Program-made: the position numbers and the translations under genes | Assembly: GCF_000152965.1 (NCBI RefSeq) | Contig: NZ_CH902583.1 | Coordinates: 4,032,219 to 4,096,218 of the forward strand | Direction: 5' to 3' | DNA from: Roseobacter sp. MED193 | Lineage (GTDB): Bacteria > Pseudomonadota > Alphaproteobacteria > Rhodobacterales > Rhodobacteraceae | DNA length: 64,000 nt | In this document: positions 44,174-53,266 of the stretch, in pieces | Position numbering within the stretch: the stretch's first letter is position 1 | How the letters are laid out: each line of letters starts with the position of its first letter | The notes under the pieces: model-generated | What the model was told of the DNA's origin: nothing | Databases searched by the model: none | The model's input: only the letters and a program-made list of their open reading frames with translations

Positions 44174-45370
44174 ATGGCCGTCGTGAACCGCATTGCTGAT
44201 TTTGCCCCCGAGATGAAGACTTGGCGTCAGCATCTTCACCAAATCCCTGAACTGGCGCTCGATCTGCCCAAGACAGCGGCCTATGTGGCGGAGCGTTTGC
44301 GTGAGATTGGGGTGGATGAATTGCATGAAGGAATTGCCACTTCTGGCATGGTGGCGATCATCAATGGTCAGGGCAATGTGCAGGGCGAGGGGCCAACAAT
44401 AGGGCTGCGGGCGGATATGGATGCGCTGCCGATCCCAGAGGAAACTGGCGTTGACTATGCGTCGCTGCATGCAGGCAACATGCATGCCTGTGGCCATGAC
44501 GGCCATACTACGATGCTGCTGGGCGCGGCTAAGTATCTTGCAGAGACCCGTAATTTTTCGGGCCGGGTGGCATTAATTTTCCAACCGGCTGAGGAGGCCA
44601 TTGGTGGAGCCCGAATCATGGTCGAGGAGGGTATCATGGAGAGGTTCGATATTGGCGAAGTCTATGCGCTACACAATGCGCCTGGATTGCCGGTTGGGGC
44701 CTTCTTGACTGCGCCGGGGGCACTGATGGCGGCGGTAGATACGTTTCACATCCATATTCAGGGGGTCGGAGGACATGGGGCGATGCCCCATGAGACCAAA
44801 GATCCGGTGATGGCGGCCTGCGGCATGGCTCAGGCAATCCAAACCATTATCAGCCGCAATCATCACACGCTGGAGGACCTGGTGGTGTCGGTCACGCAGA
44901 TCCATACCGGAACCGTTGACAATGTGATCCCAGACACTGCCTATATTAATGGCACGGTGCGCACCTTTAATCCGCAGGTGCAGGCCATGGTGATGCGGCG
45001 AATGGAGGAAATCGTCGCAGGCCAGGCAGCAAGTTACGGCGTTTCAGCAGAGCTGGATTATGAGGTCGGCTACCCTGCAACCATCAACGATTCGCAAAAA
45101 TCAGCCTTCGCGGCTGATGTCGCGGGAGAGGTTTCTGGCCCGGAGAATGTCGAGGCTGATGGTGAACGTGAAATGGGCGCTGAAGATTTCTCATATATGT
45201 TGAATGCCCGTCCAGGGGCCTATCTGTTCTTGGGCCAGGGGGAAGGGGCAGGGCTGCACCACCCCAAGTACAACTTCAATGATGAGATTGCGCCAATTGG
45301 TGCCTCCTTTTTCGCCCGTCTGGTAGAACGTGCCCAGCCCTTGGCCCAAGCAGAGGTGACAGCCGCGTGA
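44174..45370 (+). CDS. M20 family amidohydrolase, hippurate hydrolase-like
   Basis: This 398-residue M20D-type peptidase/amidohydrolase contains HLHQIPELALDLPKTAAYV, GLRADMDALPI, the metal-binding CGHDGHTTMLLGAAKYL, FQPAEEAIGGARIMVEEG with the catalytic Glu, and MGAEDFSYMLNARPGAYLFLG near the end. It hydrolyses N-acyl amino acids or amides. AGGAG precedes the start. It heads a group with two agmatinase-family genes, so an N-acyl amine or amino-acid intermediate of guanidino/amine breakdown is a plausible substrate. Confidence 0.93.
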   Translation: MAVVNRIADFAPEMKTWRQHLHQIPELALDLPKTAAYVAERLREIGVDELHEGIATSGMVAIINGQGNVQGEGPTIGLRADMDALPIPEETGVDYASLHAGNMHACGHDGHTTMLLGAAKYLAETRNFSGRVALIFQPAEEAIGGARIMVEEGIMERFDIGEVYALHNAPGLPVGAFLTAPGALMAAVDTFHIHIQGVGGHGAMPHETKDPVMAACGMAQAIQTIISRNHHTLEDLVVSVTQIHTGTVDNVIPDTAYINGTVRTFNPQVQAMVMRRMEEIVAGQAASYGVSAELDYEVGYPATINDSQKSAFAADVAGEVSGPENVEADGEREMGAEDFSYMLNARPGAYLFLGQGEGAGLHHPKYNFNDEIAPIGASFFARLVERAQPLAQAEVTAA

Positions 45371-45392
45371 AACTTCGCTATTCCAGGTTTTG

Positions 45393-45408
45393 ATAATATG
45401 ATCAAATT
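45393..45408 (-). promoter_or_regulatory. 16-nt shared motif, copy 2 (upstream of agmatinase)
   Basis: Exact reverse-orientation copy of the motif at 41273-41288, lying in the 101-bp gap between the amidohydrolase and agmatinase genes. With its flank it forms TTTGAT-N6-ATCAAA. A GGGGG/CCCCC hairpin follows it. Confidence 0.4.
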
Positions 45409-45471
45409 ATGTGAGTGCTGGCGGGGGGAATATCCAACCCCCGGATCACTCTGCAAACGGAAAGTACGATC

Positions 45472-46440
45472 ATGGCACTGGAAGATGCAAAACACGCAAT
45501 CGACGCGGCCTTTACCCGGGAAGACCTGAAGGGCTTAAGCTTTGAAATTACCTTTGGTGGCGCGACCTCCTTTTTGCGGCGCAAATACACTAAAGATCTG
45601 AGTGGGGTAGACATTGCCGTCACCGGGGTGCCATTCGATCAAGCGGTGACCAACCGGCCGGGGACACGGCTAGGGCCACGGGCAATTCGGGAAGCCTCGA
45701 CTCTGCAAAGCCCGGATGAGCCCTATGGCTGGCCGCATAAGCCGCTCAGCACCCTAGCGATTGCCGATTACGGCGATCTGGCTTTTGATCATGCCAATGT
45801 GCCTGAATTTCCTGCGGCGCTGACGGATCATATTCGTGGGATTCTCTCTCAGGATACGGCTTCGGTTGTTTTGGGAGGGGATCACTATATCAGTTTCCCA
45901 ATCTTGAAAGCCTATGCTGAAAAATTTGGCCCAATTTCGCTGCTGCAATTTGACGCCCATACGGACACCTGGCCAGACGACAATATGGACCGTATCGATC
46001 ACGGCACCATGTTCTACAAAGCGGTGAAATCCGGCATCGTGGACCCCGAAACCTCGGTCCAGGTGGGGATCAGAACCACCAACGACGACACGCTGGGGGT
46101 AAATATCATTGATGCTGCCACCGTGCATGAGATCGGCCCGGTTGAGACCGCACGCCGGATCAAAGAGATCCTGGGGGGGCGCCCGACCTATCTGACTTTT
46201 GACATCGACGCACTGGATCCTGCCTATGCACCAGGCACCGGCACCCCAGTTTGGGGCGGACTGACCTCTGCGCAGGCTGCACGCATCTTGCGCGAGATCG
46301 CAGGTATCAATATCAAAGGCGGCGATGTGGTGGAGGTTTCCCCTCCTTTTGACACCACCGGAGCGACCGCAATTGCCGGGGCTCATGTGGCAACGGAAAT
46401 TATCTGCCTTCTGGGCTGGAATATGAGAGACAATGGCTGA
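45472..46440 (+). CDS. speB: Agmatinase/ureohydrolase family protein 1
   Basis: This 322-residue binuclear-Mn ureohydrolase has all metal ligands: GGDHYISFP, LQFDAHTDTWPD and TFDIDALDPAYAPGTGTP. Family members hydrolyse agmatine, guanidinobutyrate, proclavaminate or related guanidino compounds with release of urea; these motifs do not settle which. It overlaps the next family member by 8 bp and follows the M20 gene, preceded by the 16-nt motif. Confidence 0.92.
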   Translation: MALEDAKHAIDAAFTREDLKGLSFEITFGGATSFLRRKYTKDLSGVDIAVTGVPFDQAVTNRPGTRLGPRAIREASTLQSPDEPYGWPHKPLSTLAIADYGDLAFDHANVPEFPAALTDHIRGILSQDTASVVLGGDHYISFPILKAYAEKFGPISLLQFDAHTDTWPDDNMDRIDHGTMFYKAVKSGIVDPETSVQVGIRTTNDDTLGVNIIDAATVHEIGPVETARRIKEILGGRPTYLTFDIDALDPAYAPGTGTPVWGGLTSAQAARILREIAGINIKGGDVVEVSPPFDTTGATAIAGAHVATEIICLLGWNMRDNG

Positions 46441-47380
46441 GTTTAATCAACCGATTAGTGGCAATGATCTGGCCCGGTTCTCCGGGCCGAGCACCTTTAT
46501 GCGTCTGCCGCAGGCGACCTCGCTTGAGGGGCTGGATGTGGCCTTTCTGGGGGTGCCGATGGATATCGGAACCTCTTGGCGGTCTGGCACGCGGTTTGGT
46601 CCCAAGCAGATCCGTTCGGAGAGTGCCATGCTGCGGCCCTATAACATGGCCACCGGAGCGGCGCCTTTTGACAGTCTGAATGCCGGCGATATTGGTGATC
46701 TGGCAATCAATACCTTCTCGCTGAAGGAATCGCTGCGCATCATCGAGGAAAGTTATCAGGCGATCCTGTCAGGCAATGTGATCCCGATGGCCATGGGCGG
46801 CGATCATTCGATCACTCTGCCAATTCTGCGGGCCATTGCCGCCAAATACGGACCCGTCGCATTGGTGCATGTGGATGCCCATGCGGATGTGAACGATGAT
46901 ATGTTTGGTGAGCGTGAAACCCATGGCACCGTGTTTCGGCGTGCTTATGAAGAGGGTCTCATCGTTGCTGATAAGACCTATCAGATTGGCATTCGCGGCA
47001 CAGGCTATGGCGCCGATGATTTCACCGAGGCCCAGGGCTGGGGCTTTCAGCAGTTCCCCGCACAGGAGCTTTGGGGGCGGCAATTGCACAATATGGGCGC
47101 TGAAATTCGCCGTGATATTGGCACCCGTCCGGTCTATATCTCCTATGATATCGACAGTCTGGATCCTGCCTTTGCGCCCGGCACCGGGACGCCCGAGATC
47201 GGCGGCTTGACCACGCCGCAGGCGCTGGAACTGATACGCTCTCTGAAGGGGCTCAACATTGTGGGCTGTGATTTGGTGGAAGTTTCGCCGCCTTATGATA
47301 CTACCGGAAATACCGCGCTGACTGCGGCTAATTTGCTTTATGAGATGATGTGCGTTCTTCCTGGCGTGAAGTCACGTTAA
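46433..47380 (+). CDS. speB: Agmatinase/ureohydrolase family protein 2
   Basis: This 315-residue paralogue also keeps every metal ligand: GGDHSITLP, VHVDAHADVNDD and SYDIDSLDPAFAPGTGTP. The DAHAD form with the loop VNDDMFGERETHGTVFRR is closer to the classical agmatinases. The two copies are adjacent but clearly divergent in sequence, so they probably differ in substrate rather than being a recent duplication. Confidence 0.92.
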   Translation: MAEFNQPISGNDLARFSGPSTFMRLPQATSLEGLDVAFLGVPMDIGTSWRSGTRFGPKQIRSESAMLRPYNMATGAAPFDSLNAGDIGDLAINTFSLKESLRIIEESYQAILSGNVIPMAMGGDHSITLPILRAIAAKYGPVALVHVDAHADVNDDMFGERETHGTVFRRAYEEGLIVADKTYQIGIRGTGYGADDFTEAQGWGFQQFPAQELWGRQLHNMGAEIRRDIGTRPVYISYDIDSLDPAFAPGTGTPEIGGLTTPQALELIRSLKGLNIVGCDLVEVSPPYDTTGNTALTAANLLYEMMCVLPGVKSR

Positions 47381-47439
47381 GCTTCTATTTGGTGGCCCCA
47401 TACGGAGGGTGCCAGGGATAGGAAGAGGGCAGGAGCAAG

Positions 47440-47862
47440 ATGGGGAAGATTATGATGCTGATTTGGGTGGGTCTGGCGGCAGTGGTGGTCGTTGTCGGCT
47501 TTATCAGATTGGCGCCGGTTGATCCCTTTGATTGGAACAGCCAGCCAGAACTCACCGAGGATAAAGAGTTCCGGGGGGGCGTTTTTAAGGTGGTGCGTTC
47601 GGGCCCGGATGGGCTGCAGCAGTTTGATCGCATTGCCAGCGCAGCCCCACGAACGAAACTTCTGGCTGGATCCGTCGAGGAAGGCATGGCGACCTATGTA
47701 ACCCGCACCAAGGTGATCGGTTTTCCTGACTACACCACCGCGCGCCAGGATGGGGATCTGCTAAAGGTCTATGCCCGGCTGCGATTTGGTCGCTCTGACC
47801 TCGGCGTAAATAAGGCGCGCATAGATGGTTGGTTGTCATTGATGCCCAAAACCACGGACTAG
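47440..47862 (+). CDS. DUF1499 domain protein
   Basis: This 140-residue protein has an N-terminal membrane helix (MLIWVGLAAVVVVVGFIRLA) and a DUF1499 domain. The domain's conserved segments are ATYVTRTKVIGFPDYTTA and VYARLRFGRSDLGVNKARI. Probably membrane-anchored with the domain outside the cytoplasm. AGGAG lies 4 nt before the ATG. Function unknown; family members are common in alphaproteobacteria. Confidence 0.88.
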   Translation: MGKIMMLIWVGLAAVVVVVGFIRLAPVDPFDWNSQPELTEDKEFRGGVFKVVRSGPDGLQQFDRIASAAPRTKLLAGSVEEGMATYVTRTKVIGFPDYTTARQDGDLLKVYARLRFGRSDLGVNKARIDGWLSLMPKTTD

Positions 47863-47912
47863 GCTTTGCCCGCCTCTGGAAAGGGCTAACCCTCTGTGCT
47901 GGTCAGGATGGA

Positions 47913-48218
47913 TCACAGAGCGGGAAGTGGAGATTGTGCGATAGAATAGGGGGGCTGGGCTGGCTGGCGGAGGCTTGCAGAAAGGCAATTTGCCTGAACT
48001 TCCCGCCACATTGGCACGTTGAGCGACATTTGGCACTGGGCCATGAATTGTCTCCCGTCGACATCCAGACAGCGAATTTCTCCTAGATCGACCCGTTCAC
48101 CGGTTTTGTCGGTGCAGTAGCAGTCAATCACCTTGCCGCCAGGGCCAACCACATCACCTAAGCTGGGTCCAGACGCAAGGATCAGCGCAAATATGACAAG
48201 GGCTCTGGCATGTTGCAT
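47913..48218 (-). CDS. Small secreted cysteine-containing protein
   Basis: This 101-residue protein has a signal peptide ([21 protein letters not shown], cleavage near residue 20). A compact mature part follows with five Cys (CYC, RC, QC, NC within about 45 residues) and the conserved-looking [20 protein letters not shown] and [16 protein letters not shown]. Cys spacing suits disulfides in the periplasm. Family unknown to me. It is transcribed opposite to prfA, whose start is 74 bp away. Confidence 0.72.
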   Translation of the reverse strand: MQHARALVIFALILASGPSLGDVVGPGGKVIDCYCTDKTGERVDLGEIRCLDVDGRQFMAQCQMSLNVPMWREVQANCLSASLRQPAQPPYSIAQSPLPAL

Positions 48219-48291
48219 AGAGCTAGCATATCACAGAAACCACAGCTGCCAAAGTGGCAGGATGGCACCCCAACAGAAATATGAGGCACGG

Positions 48292-49347
48292 ATGATCCCC
48301 GAAGAGCGGCTAGAGCAGATCCTGCAACGGTTCCAGTATCTTGAAGCCGCAATGGCGGAGGGCGCCAGCGGCGCCGAGATTGCAAACCTGGCGCGCGAGT
48401 ATTCCGAGATAAAGCCGGTTGCCGAGCAAATCACCGCCTATCGCCAGCTCCTGACCGATCTTGAGGATGCTGAGGCCATGTTGTCGGATCCCGATATGAA
48501 AGAGTTGGCGGCCGAGGAAATCCCAGAACTGAAGGCGGCATTACCCGGCGCCGAAGAGGCGCTGCAACTGGCGCTTTTGCCCAAAGACGCCGCCGATGCG
48601 CGCCCGGCCATGCTGGAGATCCGGCCCGGCACCGGGGGCGATGAGGCCGCGTTGTTTGCCGGAGATCTGCTGCGCATGTACCAGCGCTACGCCGAAGCGC
48701 GGGGCTGGAAGTTCGAGGTGATCGAGGAACAAGCGACTGAGCTGGGCGGCATCAAAGAGGTGGTTGCCCATATCAAGGGGGAAAACGTTTTTGCGCGCAT
48801 GAAATATGAAAGCGGCGTGCACCGGGTCCAGCGTGTGCCAGTGACGGAAAGCGGCGGCCGCATTCACACCTCAGCCGCCACTGTAGCGGTTTTGCCGGAA
48901 GCTCAGGAAGTTGACGTGCAGATAGATCCTAGCGACATTCGCATTGATACCATGCGGGCCTCAGGGGCGGGGGGGCAGCACGTCAACACAACTGACTCCG
49001 CTGTACGCATTACCCATATTCCCACCGGGGTCATGGTGGTCAGTGCCGAAAAATCCCAGCACCGCAACCGCGAGATCGCGATGCAGGTTCTGCGCGCGCG
49101 ACTTTATGATCTGGAACGTCAGCGGGTGGACAGTGAACGCTCCGCCGATCGCGCCAGCCAGGTGGGCTCGGGCGACCGCTCCGAACGCATTCGTACCTAT
49201 AATTTCCCACAGGGGCGCATGTCTGATCACCGCATCAACCTGACACTCTATAAGCTAGACCAAATCATGCAGGGCGATCTGGACGAAATCATCGATGCGC
49301 TCACGGCAGACAACCAGGCGCGTCTCCTGGCAGAGATGGGGCAATGA
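48292..49347 (+). CDS. prfA: Peptide chain release factor 1
   Basis: This 351-residue factor terminates translation at UAA and UAG. Motifs are the GGQ loop in [20 protein letters not shown] and the family segments [15 protein letters not shown] and [20 protein letters not shown], with the arginine-rich [21 protein letters not shown]. The start is the ATG at 48292, 5 nt after GAGG; a longer reading adds an unrelated N-terminus. It overlaps prmC, its modifier, by 4 bp. Confidence 0.97.
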   Translation: MIPEERLEQILQRFQYLEAAMAEGASGAEIANLAREYSEIKPVAEQITAYRQLLTDLEDAEAMLSDPDMKELAAEEIPELKAALPGAEEALQLALLPKDAADARPAMLEIRPGTGGDEAALFAGDLLRMYQRYAEARGWKFEVIEEQATELGGIKEVVAHIKGENVFARMKYESGVHRVQRVPVTESGGRIHTSAATVAVLPEAQEVDVQIDPSDIRIDTMRASGAGGQHVNTTDSAVRITHIPTGVMVVSAEKSQHRNREIAMQVLRARLYDLERQRVDSERSADRASQVGSGDRSERIRTYNFPQGRMSDHRINLTLYKLDQIMQGDLDEIIDALTADNQARLLAEMGQ

Positions 49348-50198
49348 ATACACAGGGTATCGCCTTGACTGCGGCTCAGGCCATGGCAGCTGCTGCGGCG
49401 CGTTTGCGTGCGGCCGGCGTGGAGGATCCCGCCCGCGATGCCCGAATTCTTCTGGCCCATGCTGCCCGGATCGAAGCCAGCCGCGTGACCTTGATTGCGC
49501 CTGAGGATCTTGAGCCCGAAGTGGCAGAGCGTTACGAACAGCTGATTGCCCTGCGTGCGATCCGCGTGCCGGTGTCGCATCTGCTGGGGGAGCGTGAATT
49601 TTATGGTCGCCGGTTCAAAGTCTCAAAAGATGTGTTGGACCCTCGGCCAGAAACCGAAACCCTGATCGAGGCCGCACTTGCAGAGCCTTTTGAACGGGTA
49701 CTGGACCTTGGCCTTGGCTCCGGCTGCATCTTGGTGACGCTGCTCGCAGAGAGCCCGCAGGCCACTGGCTTAGGGGTAGATCTGAGCGAAGCTGCCTGCC
49801 TGCAGGCAAGTGCAAACGCCATCTTGCATCGGGTTGAGAGCCGCATTGATATTCAGCAATCGGATTGGTTTTCCAATGTCACAGGCCGCTTTGACCTGAT
49901 TGTTTCAAACCCGCCCTATATCGCCTTAGACGAAATGGCAGATCTGTCACCTGAGGTGCGCCAGCATGAGCCTGATATGGCGCTCACCGACGGGGGGGAT
50001 GGTCTTGCGGCTTACCGTGCGCTTGCCGCGGGGGTGCGTGCGCACCTGCGCTCAGGCGGGCGCTTATGTCTGGAAATCGGCCCGACCCAGGGTCAGGCCG
50101 TGGCCGCAATGATGCAGGAGGCTGGGCTCACCAATATCGCTGTGCTACCGGATCTGGATGGCCGGGACCGGGTTGTTTTTGCCCGAAATCCCGGCTGA
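49344..50198 (+). CDS. prmC: Release factor glutamine methyltransferase PrmC
   Basis: This 284-residue SAM-dependent methyltransferase modifies the Gln of the release-factor GGQ motif. It contains the SAM loop [17 protein letters not shown] and the NPPY motif in [14 protein letters not shown]. Its ATG overlaps the prfA stop (ATGA), so enzyme and substrate are produced together, the usual pairing. Confidence 0.96.
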   Translation: MNTQGIALTAAQAMAAAAARLRAAGVEDPARDARILLAHAARIEASRVTLIAPEDLEPEVAERYEQLIALRAIRVPVSHLLGEREFYGRRFKVSKDVLDPRPETETLIEAALAEPFERVLDLGLGSGCILVTLLAESPQATGLGVDLSEAACLQASANAILHRVESRIDIQQSDWFSNVTGRFDLIVSNPPYIALDEMADLSPEVRQHEPDMALTDGGDGLAAYRALAAGVRAHLRSGGRLCLEIGPTQGQAVAAMMQEAGLTNIAVLPDLDGRDRVVFARNPG

Positions 50199-50295
50199 AG
50201 CAGGAAATTCTTTGGAAAATTTGTGTTTTTGAAAGAAAGTTCACGAAATATGGGATGCGGCCCTTGTCTGAGAGGGTAGAAAGTGGTTACTCAAA

Positions 50296-50339
50296 GTGTC
50301 GCTTGACTACGGCGAGGTTACTCTACCTCCCAGCGACAC
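50296..50339 (+). promoter_or_regulatory. Nested stem-loop upstream of the DUF4167 gene
   Basis: A perfect 8-bp stem (GTGTCGCT with AGCGACAC) encloses a GAGGT/ACCTC hairpin with 6-nt loop, 85 bp before the DUF4167 start. No T tract follows. It could be a leader structure or the 3' end of prmC mRNA. Confidence 0.4.
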
Positions 50340-50423
50340 CAAGCCCAAAATAGTCGATCATCCGGCGCAAGGATGCGCTGAATTGGATCCATGACACATG
50401 AAATTAAGGCTTACGTTAGGCAT

Positions 50424-51224
50424 ATGAGATCGTCAAAATCACGTTCGCGTTCCAAGTCGAACCGAAACCGCCCCAATGGGGTCAATGTTGTAAATCGCGT
50501 CTTCGACAGCTCCGGCCCCGAGGGCAAGGTGCGTGGGACTCCGCAACAGATCATTGATAAATACAACCAGCTGACACGGGACGCGCAACTCAGCAATGAC
50601 CGTGTTGCGGCTGAGAATTTTCAGCAACATGCTGAGCATTACCTGCGTCTTCTGAATGAGGCACAGCGCGAGATTGATGCGCGGCGCGAAGAGCAGGAAC
50701 GCCAGAACCGCGAGCGTCAGGCTGAACGTGATCGTGAACGCGCTGAACGTCTGGAGCGTCAGGAACGCGAGGCTACTGCCAATCAGGCGGCGCAGCAACA
50801 GCCCTCTCGTCAGCAGGGGCAGCAGCCCCAGCCAGGCCATTCCAGTGGCGAACGTCAAAGCGACGTGGCAGCGACGCAGCCGGCAGCGCGCCAGGATCCC
50901 GCCAGTGCGCCTCAGCCTGAGGTGATAGACCCACGTGATACTACCAGCAATGCCCCAGAGGGCAGCGGCTTGGTGGAAACCCCTGAAAGCAAAGGCAAGG
51001 AACCAGTGGCAGCGCCCAAGAAGCCTGCCGCTCGCAAACCGCGTGCACGCAAGCCTGTAGCGGCCAAACCTGCAGCCGAGGGCACGGCCCCTGAAGGCGA
51101 AGCGGCCAAGGCACCTGCCGTCGCTCAAGACGCCGACACCGAAGCCAAGCCCAAGCGCACGCCCAGACCGCGCAAACCCAAACCAAAGCCCAAGGCCGAG
51201 GATGCGCCAGAAGCTGCCGAGTAA
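50424..51224 (+). CDS. DUF4167 protein with long charged tail
   Basis: This 266-residue protein has an N-terminal DUF4167 domain (RSKSNRNRPNGVNVVNRVFD, then GTPQQIIDKYNQLTRDAQL and NDRVAAENFQQHAEHYLRLL). A long Gln/Glu/Arg-rich coiled region follows, and then an Ala/Pro/Lys-rich basic tail with AAKP/KPKP repeats. The domain occurs throughout alphaproteobacteria; the basic tail suggests nucleic-acid binding. Start at MRSSKSRSRSK is chosen because family members begin there; an ATG 11 codons earlier is possible. A terminator follows. Confidence 0.88.
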   Translation: MRSSKSRSRSKSNRNRPNGVNVVNRVFDSSGPEGKVRGTPQQIIDKYNQLTRDAQLSNDRVAAENFQQHAEHYLRLLNEAQREIDARREEQERQNRERQAERDRERAERLERQEREATANQAAQQQPSRQQGQQPQPGHSSGERQSDVAATQPAARQDPASAPQPEVIDPRDTTSNAPEGSGLVETPESKGKEPVAAPKKPAARKPRARKPVAAKPAAEGTAPEGEAAKAPAVAQDADTEAKPKRTPRPRKPKPKPKAEDAPEAAE

Positions 51225-51281
51225 TGCTGGCAGCACGGCATGCTGGTCGCTCGGGTTACTTGCAGTCAGGTAAAGAACATG

Positions 51282-51314
51282 AAAACCGGCCTTCCCTGGG
51301 GAGGCCGGTTTTTT
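51282..51314 (+). terminator. Terminator after the DUF4167 gene
   Basis: GC-rich stem (CCGGCC with GGCCGG, extended by AAAA/TTTT) followed by a T6 run, in the convergent gap before rsmA. It can also act for minus-strand transcription because of the A run on its other side. Confidence 0.88.
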
Positions 51315-51340
51315 GTGTCGGATGAATGAAGAGCAGGCAG

Positions 51341-52186
51341 CTAGTCTAGGGGTTTGATACTGCGGGCAAGGGCGCAGAATTCTTCCAGGCTGACTTGTTC
51401 TGCCCGTTCTGTGGGGGCAATACCTGCCGCCTTTAAGTGATCTTCAATTCCCGGTGTTACGCTTTTGAGACTGGCGCGCAGCATTTTGCGGCGCTGATTA
51501 AAGCCAGCGGCAATCACCCGCGACAGCGTTGCGGCATCTGCGGGGAAGCGCGGCTCTTGCAGAGCGGTGAGATGCACTACCGCGCTATGAACCTTAGGCG
51601 GTGGGCTAAAGGCTTCGGGGGGCAGCGAAAGTACAATCCGCGCATCCGCGCGCCACTGCGCCAAAAGCGCCAAACGGCCATAGGCCTTGGTTCCGGGTTG
51701 GGCCACAATTCGTTCGGCGACTTCACGTTGAAACATGAGGGTAAGGCTTTGCCAGAAGGGCGGCCAGGCCTTTGGGGTGAGCCAACGGACCAGCAGTTCA
51801 GTGCCGACATTATAGGGCAGGTTGGCTGCGATCCGTACCGGTGGGGTAAGATGCTCAAGGGGATCAATATCAAGCGCATCCCCATTGATCAGCTGTAGCC
51901 GACCTGGATAGGCCTCGGCTATTTCCGCCAGGGCGGGCATACAGCGGCTGTCTTTTTCAACCGCCAGCACCCGGCGCGCCCCTTCGGCCAACAAACCACG
52001 GGTCAAACCCCCGGGGCCGGGGCCGATTTCCAGCACATCACATTCGCTCAGATCGCCAGCTTGGCGGGCAATCTTGGAGGTCAGATTGAGATCGAGCAGG
52101 AAGTTCTGCCCTAGCGATTTTCGGGCCAGCAGTTGATGGGTGTCGATGACCTCACGCAGAGGGGGCAGGGAGTCGATGGCGCTCAT
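51341..52186 (-). CDS. rsmA: 16S rRNA dimethyladenosine methyltransferase RsmA (KsgA)
   Basis: This 281-residue SAM-dependent enzyme dimethylates two adenines near the 3' end of 16S rRNA. Motifs are [35 protein letters not shown] (SAM site) and [15 protein letters not shown] (motif IV). The C-terminal domain contains [14 protein letters not shown]. Start at [13 protein letters not shown]. Last gene of the lptF-lptG-lptD-surA-pdxA-rsmA string. Confidence 0.96.
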   Translation of the reverse strand: MSAIDSLPPLREVIDTHQLLARKSLGQNFLLDLNLTSKIARQAGDLSECDVLEIGPGPGGLTRGLLAEGARRVLAVEKDSRCMPALAEIAEAYPGRLQLINGDALDIDPLEHLTPPVRIAANLPYNVGTELLVRWLTPKAWPPFWQSLTLMFQREVAERIVAQPGTKAYGRLALLAQWRADARIVLSLPPEAFSPPPKVHSAVVHLTALQEPRFPADAATLSRVIAAGFNQRRKMLRASLKSVTPGIEDHLKAAGIAPTERAEQVSLEEFCALARSIKPLD

Positions 52187-52270
52187 TACGATATGTCCAG
52201 GGCGCGCGGCCAAACGGGGCGCCAGTCAAAGAGAAGGTGCCGTTGGGGATAGGCAGTGGGGCCAGAGGCG

Positions 52271-53266
52271 TCAAGTGGGCGCAGCGCTGCGTAGCGCCAT
52301 GGACTGCGCCATTTTAAGCGCCTCTACCAGGCTGGATGGGTTCGCCGCACCGGTGCCTGCGATATCGAAGGCGGTACCATGGTCCGGGGAGGTGCGGATA
52401 AAGGGCAGGCCCAGGGTGACATTGACTCCGCGATCGAAATCCAGCGTTTTGATCGGGATCAGCGCCTGGTCGTGATACATGCAGATGGCGGCGTCATAGC
52501 GAGCGCGTGCCGCAGCATGAAACAGGGTGTCTGCGGGATGCGGCCCGGTGAGGGTCAGATTGTCAGAGTTGAACGCATCTATCAGATCATTGATCCACAA
52601 GAGTTCTTCCTGTCCCATCGCGCCGCCCTCTCCGGCATGGGGGTTTAGCCCGGCTACAGCGATGCGTGGTTGGTCAATCCCAAACTGGCTGCGCAGCCCT
52701 TGGGCGGTGATCGCGATCACTTCGCGCAATAGCTCCGGAGTGAGGGTCTTTGGCACCTCGCTCAGCGCGATATGGATGGTGGCAGGAACCACCCGCAAAG
52801 CAGGGCTGGCCAGCATCATCACCACGCGGCTGCGATCTGCCAGATGGGCCAGAAACTCGGTATGGCCGGGAAAGGCAAACTGAGCTCCGTCAATCAGGGC
52901 CTTTTTATGTATTGGCGCGGTGCAAAGCGCTGAGGCCGCTCCCGATTGAACCAGTTCAACGCCGCGTTCGATGGACTGCACCACCCCTGGAGCATTTTTG
53001 GGATCAGCCTGGCCCTTTGTGGTTGATCCTGCAAACTGCAAAGGCAGAACCGGCAAGGCCTTGGCGCAGAGCTCCTGGGCCTCATCTGGCGTTTTGATCA
53101 GCGCAACAGGGGTGTCCTCTGGCAGATGACGTGGATCACCAATCCAAAAAAACGGGCAGCTCTCTTTCAAGAGCTGCCAGGCCTTGGCGGTGATCTCTGG
53201 TCCGATTCCGGCGGGTTCCCCGCAGCTGAGCGCGATGGGGCGCGCGGGCAGGCCGGAGGCCATCAT
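52271..53266 (-). CDS. pdxA: 4-hydroxythreonine-4-phosphate dehydrogenase
   Basis: This 331-residue NAD-dependent enzyme of pyridoxal-phosphate synthesis contains LSCGEPAGIGPEITAKAW at the N-terminus, the family stretch GLNPHAGEGGAMGQEE with its metal-binding His, and MYHDQALIPIKTLDF. Its ATG overlaps the surA stop, showing coupling. It sits between surA and rsmA, as in many proteobacteria. Confidence 0.96.
   Translation of the reverse strand: MMASGLPARPIALSCGEPAGIGPEITAKAWQLLKESCPFFWIGDPRHLPEDTPVALIKTPDEAQELCAKALPVLPLQFAGSTTKGQADPKNAPGVVQSIERGVELVQSGAASALCTAPIHKKALIDGAQFAFPGHTEFLAHLADRSRVVMMLASPALRVVPATIHIALSEVPKTLTPELLREVIAITAQGLRSQFGIDQPRIAVAGLNPHAGEGGAMGQEELLWINDLIDAFNSDNLTLTGPHPADTLFHAAARARYDAAICMYHDQALIPIKTLDFDRGVNVTLGLPFIRTSPDHGTAFDIAGTGAANPSSLVEALKMAQSMALRSAAPT

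Noticed and set aside
45389-45406. FNR/Anr-type box upstream of the first agmatinase gene
   Set aside because: TTGAT and ATCAA are present but separated by six bases, while FNR-type sites need four. Reported only as a shared motif.
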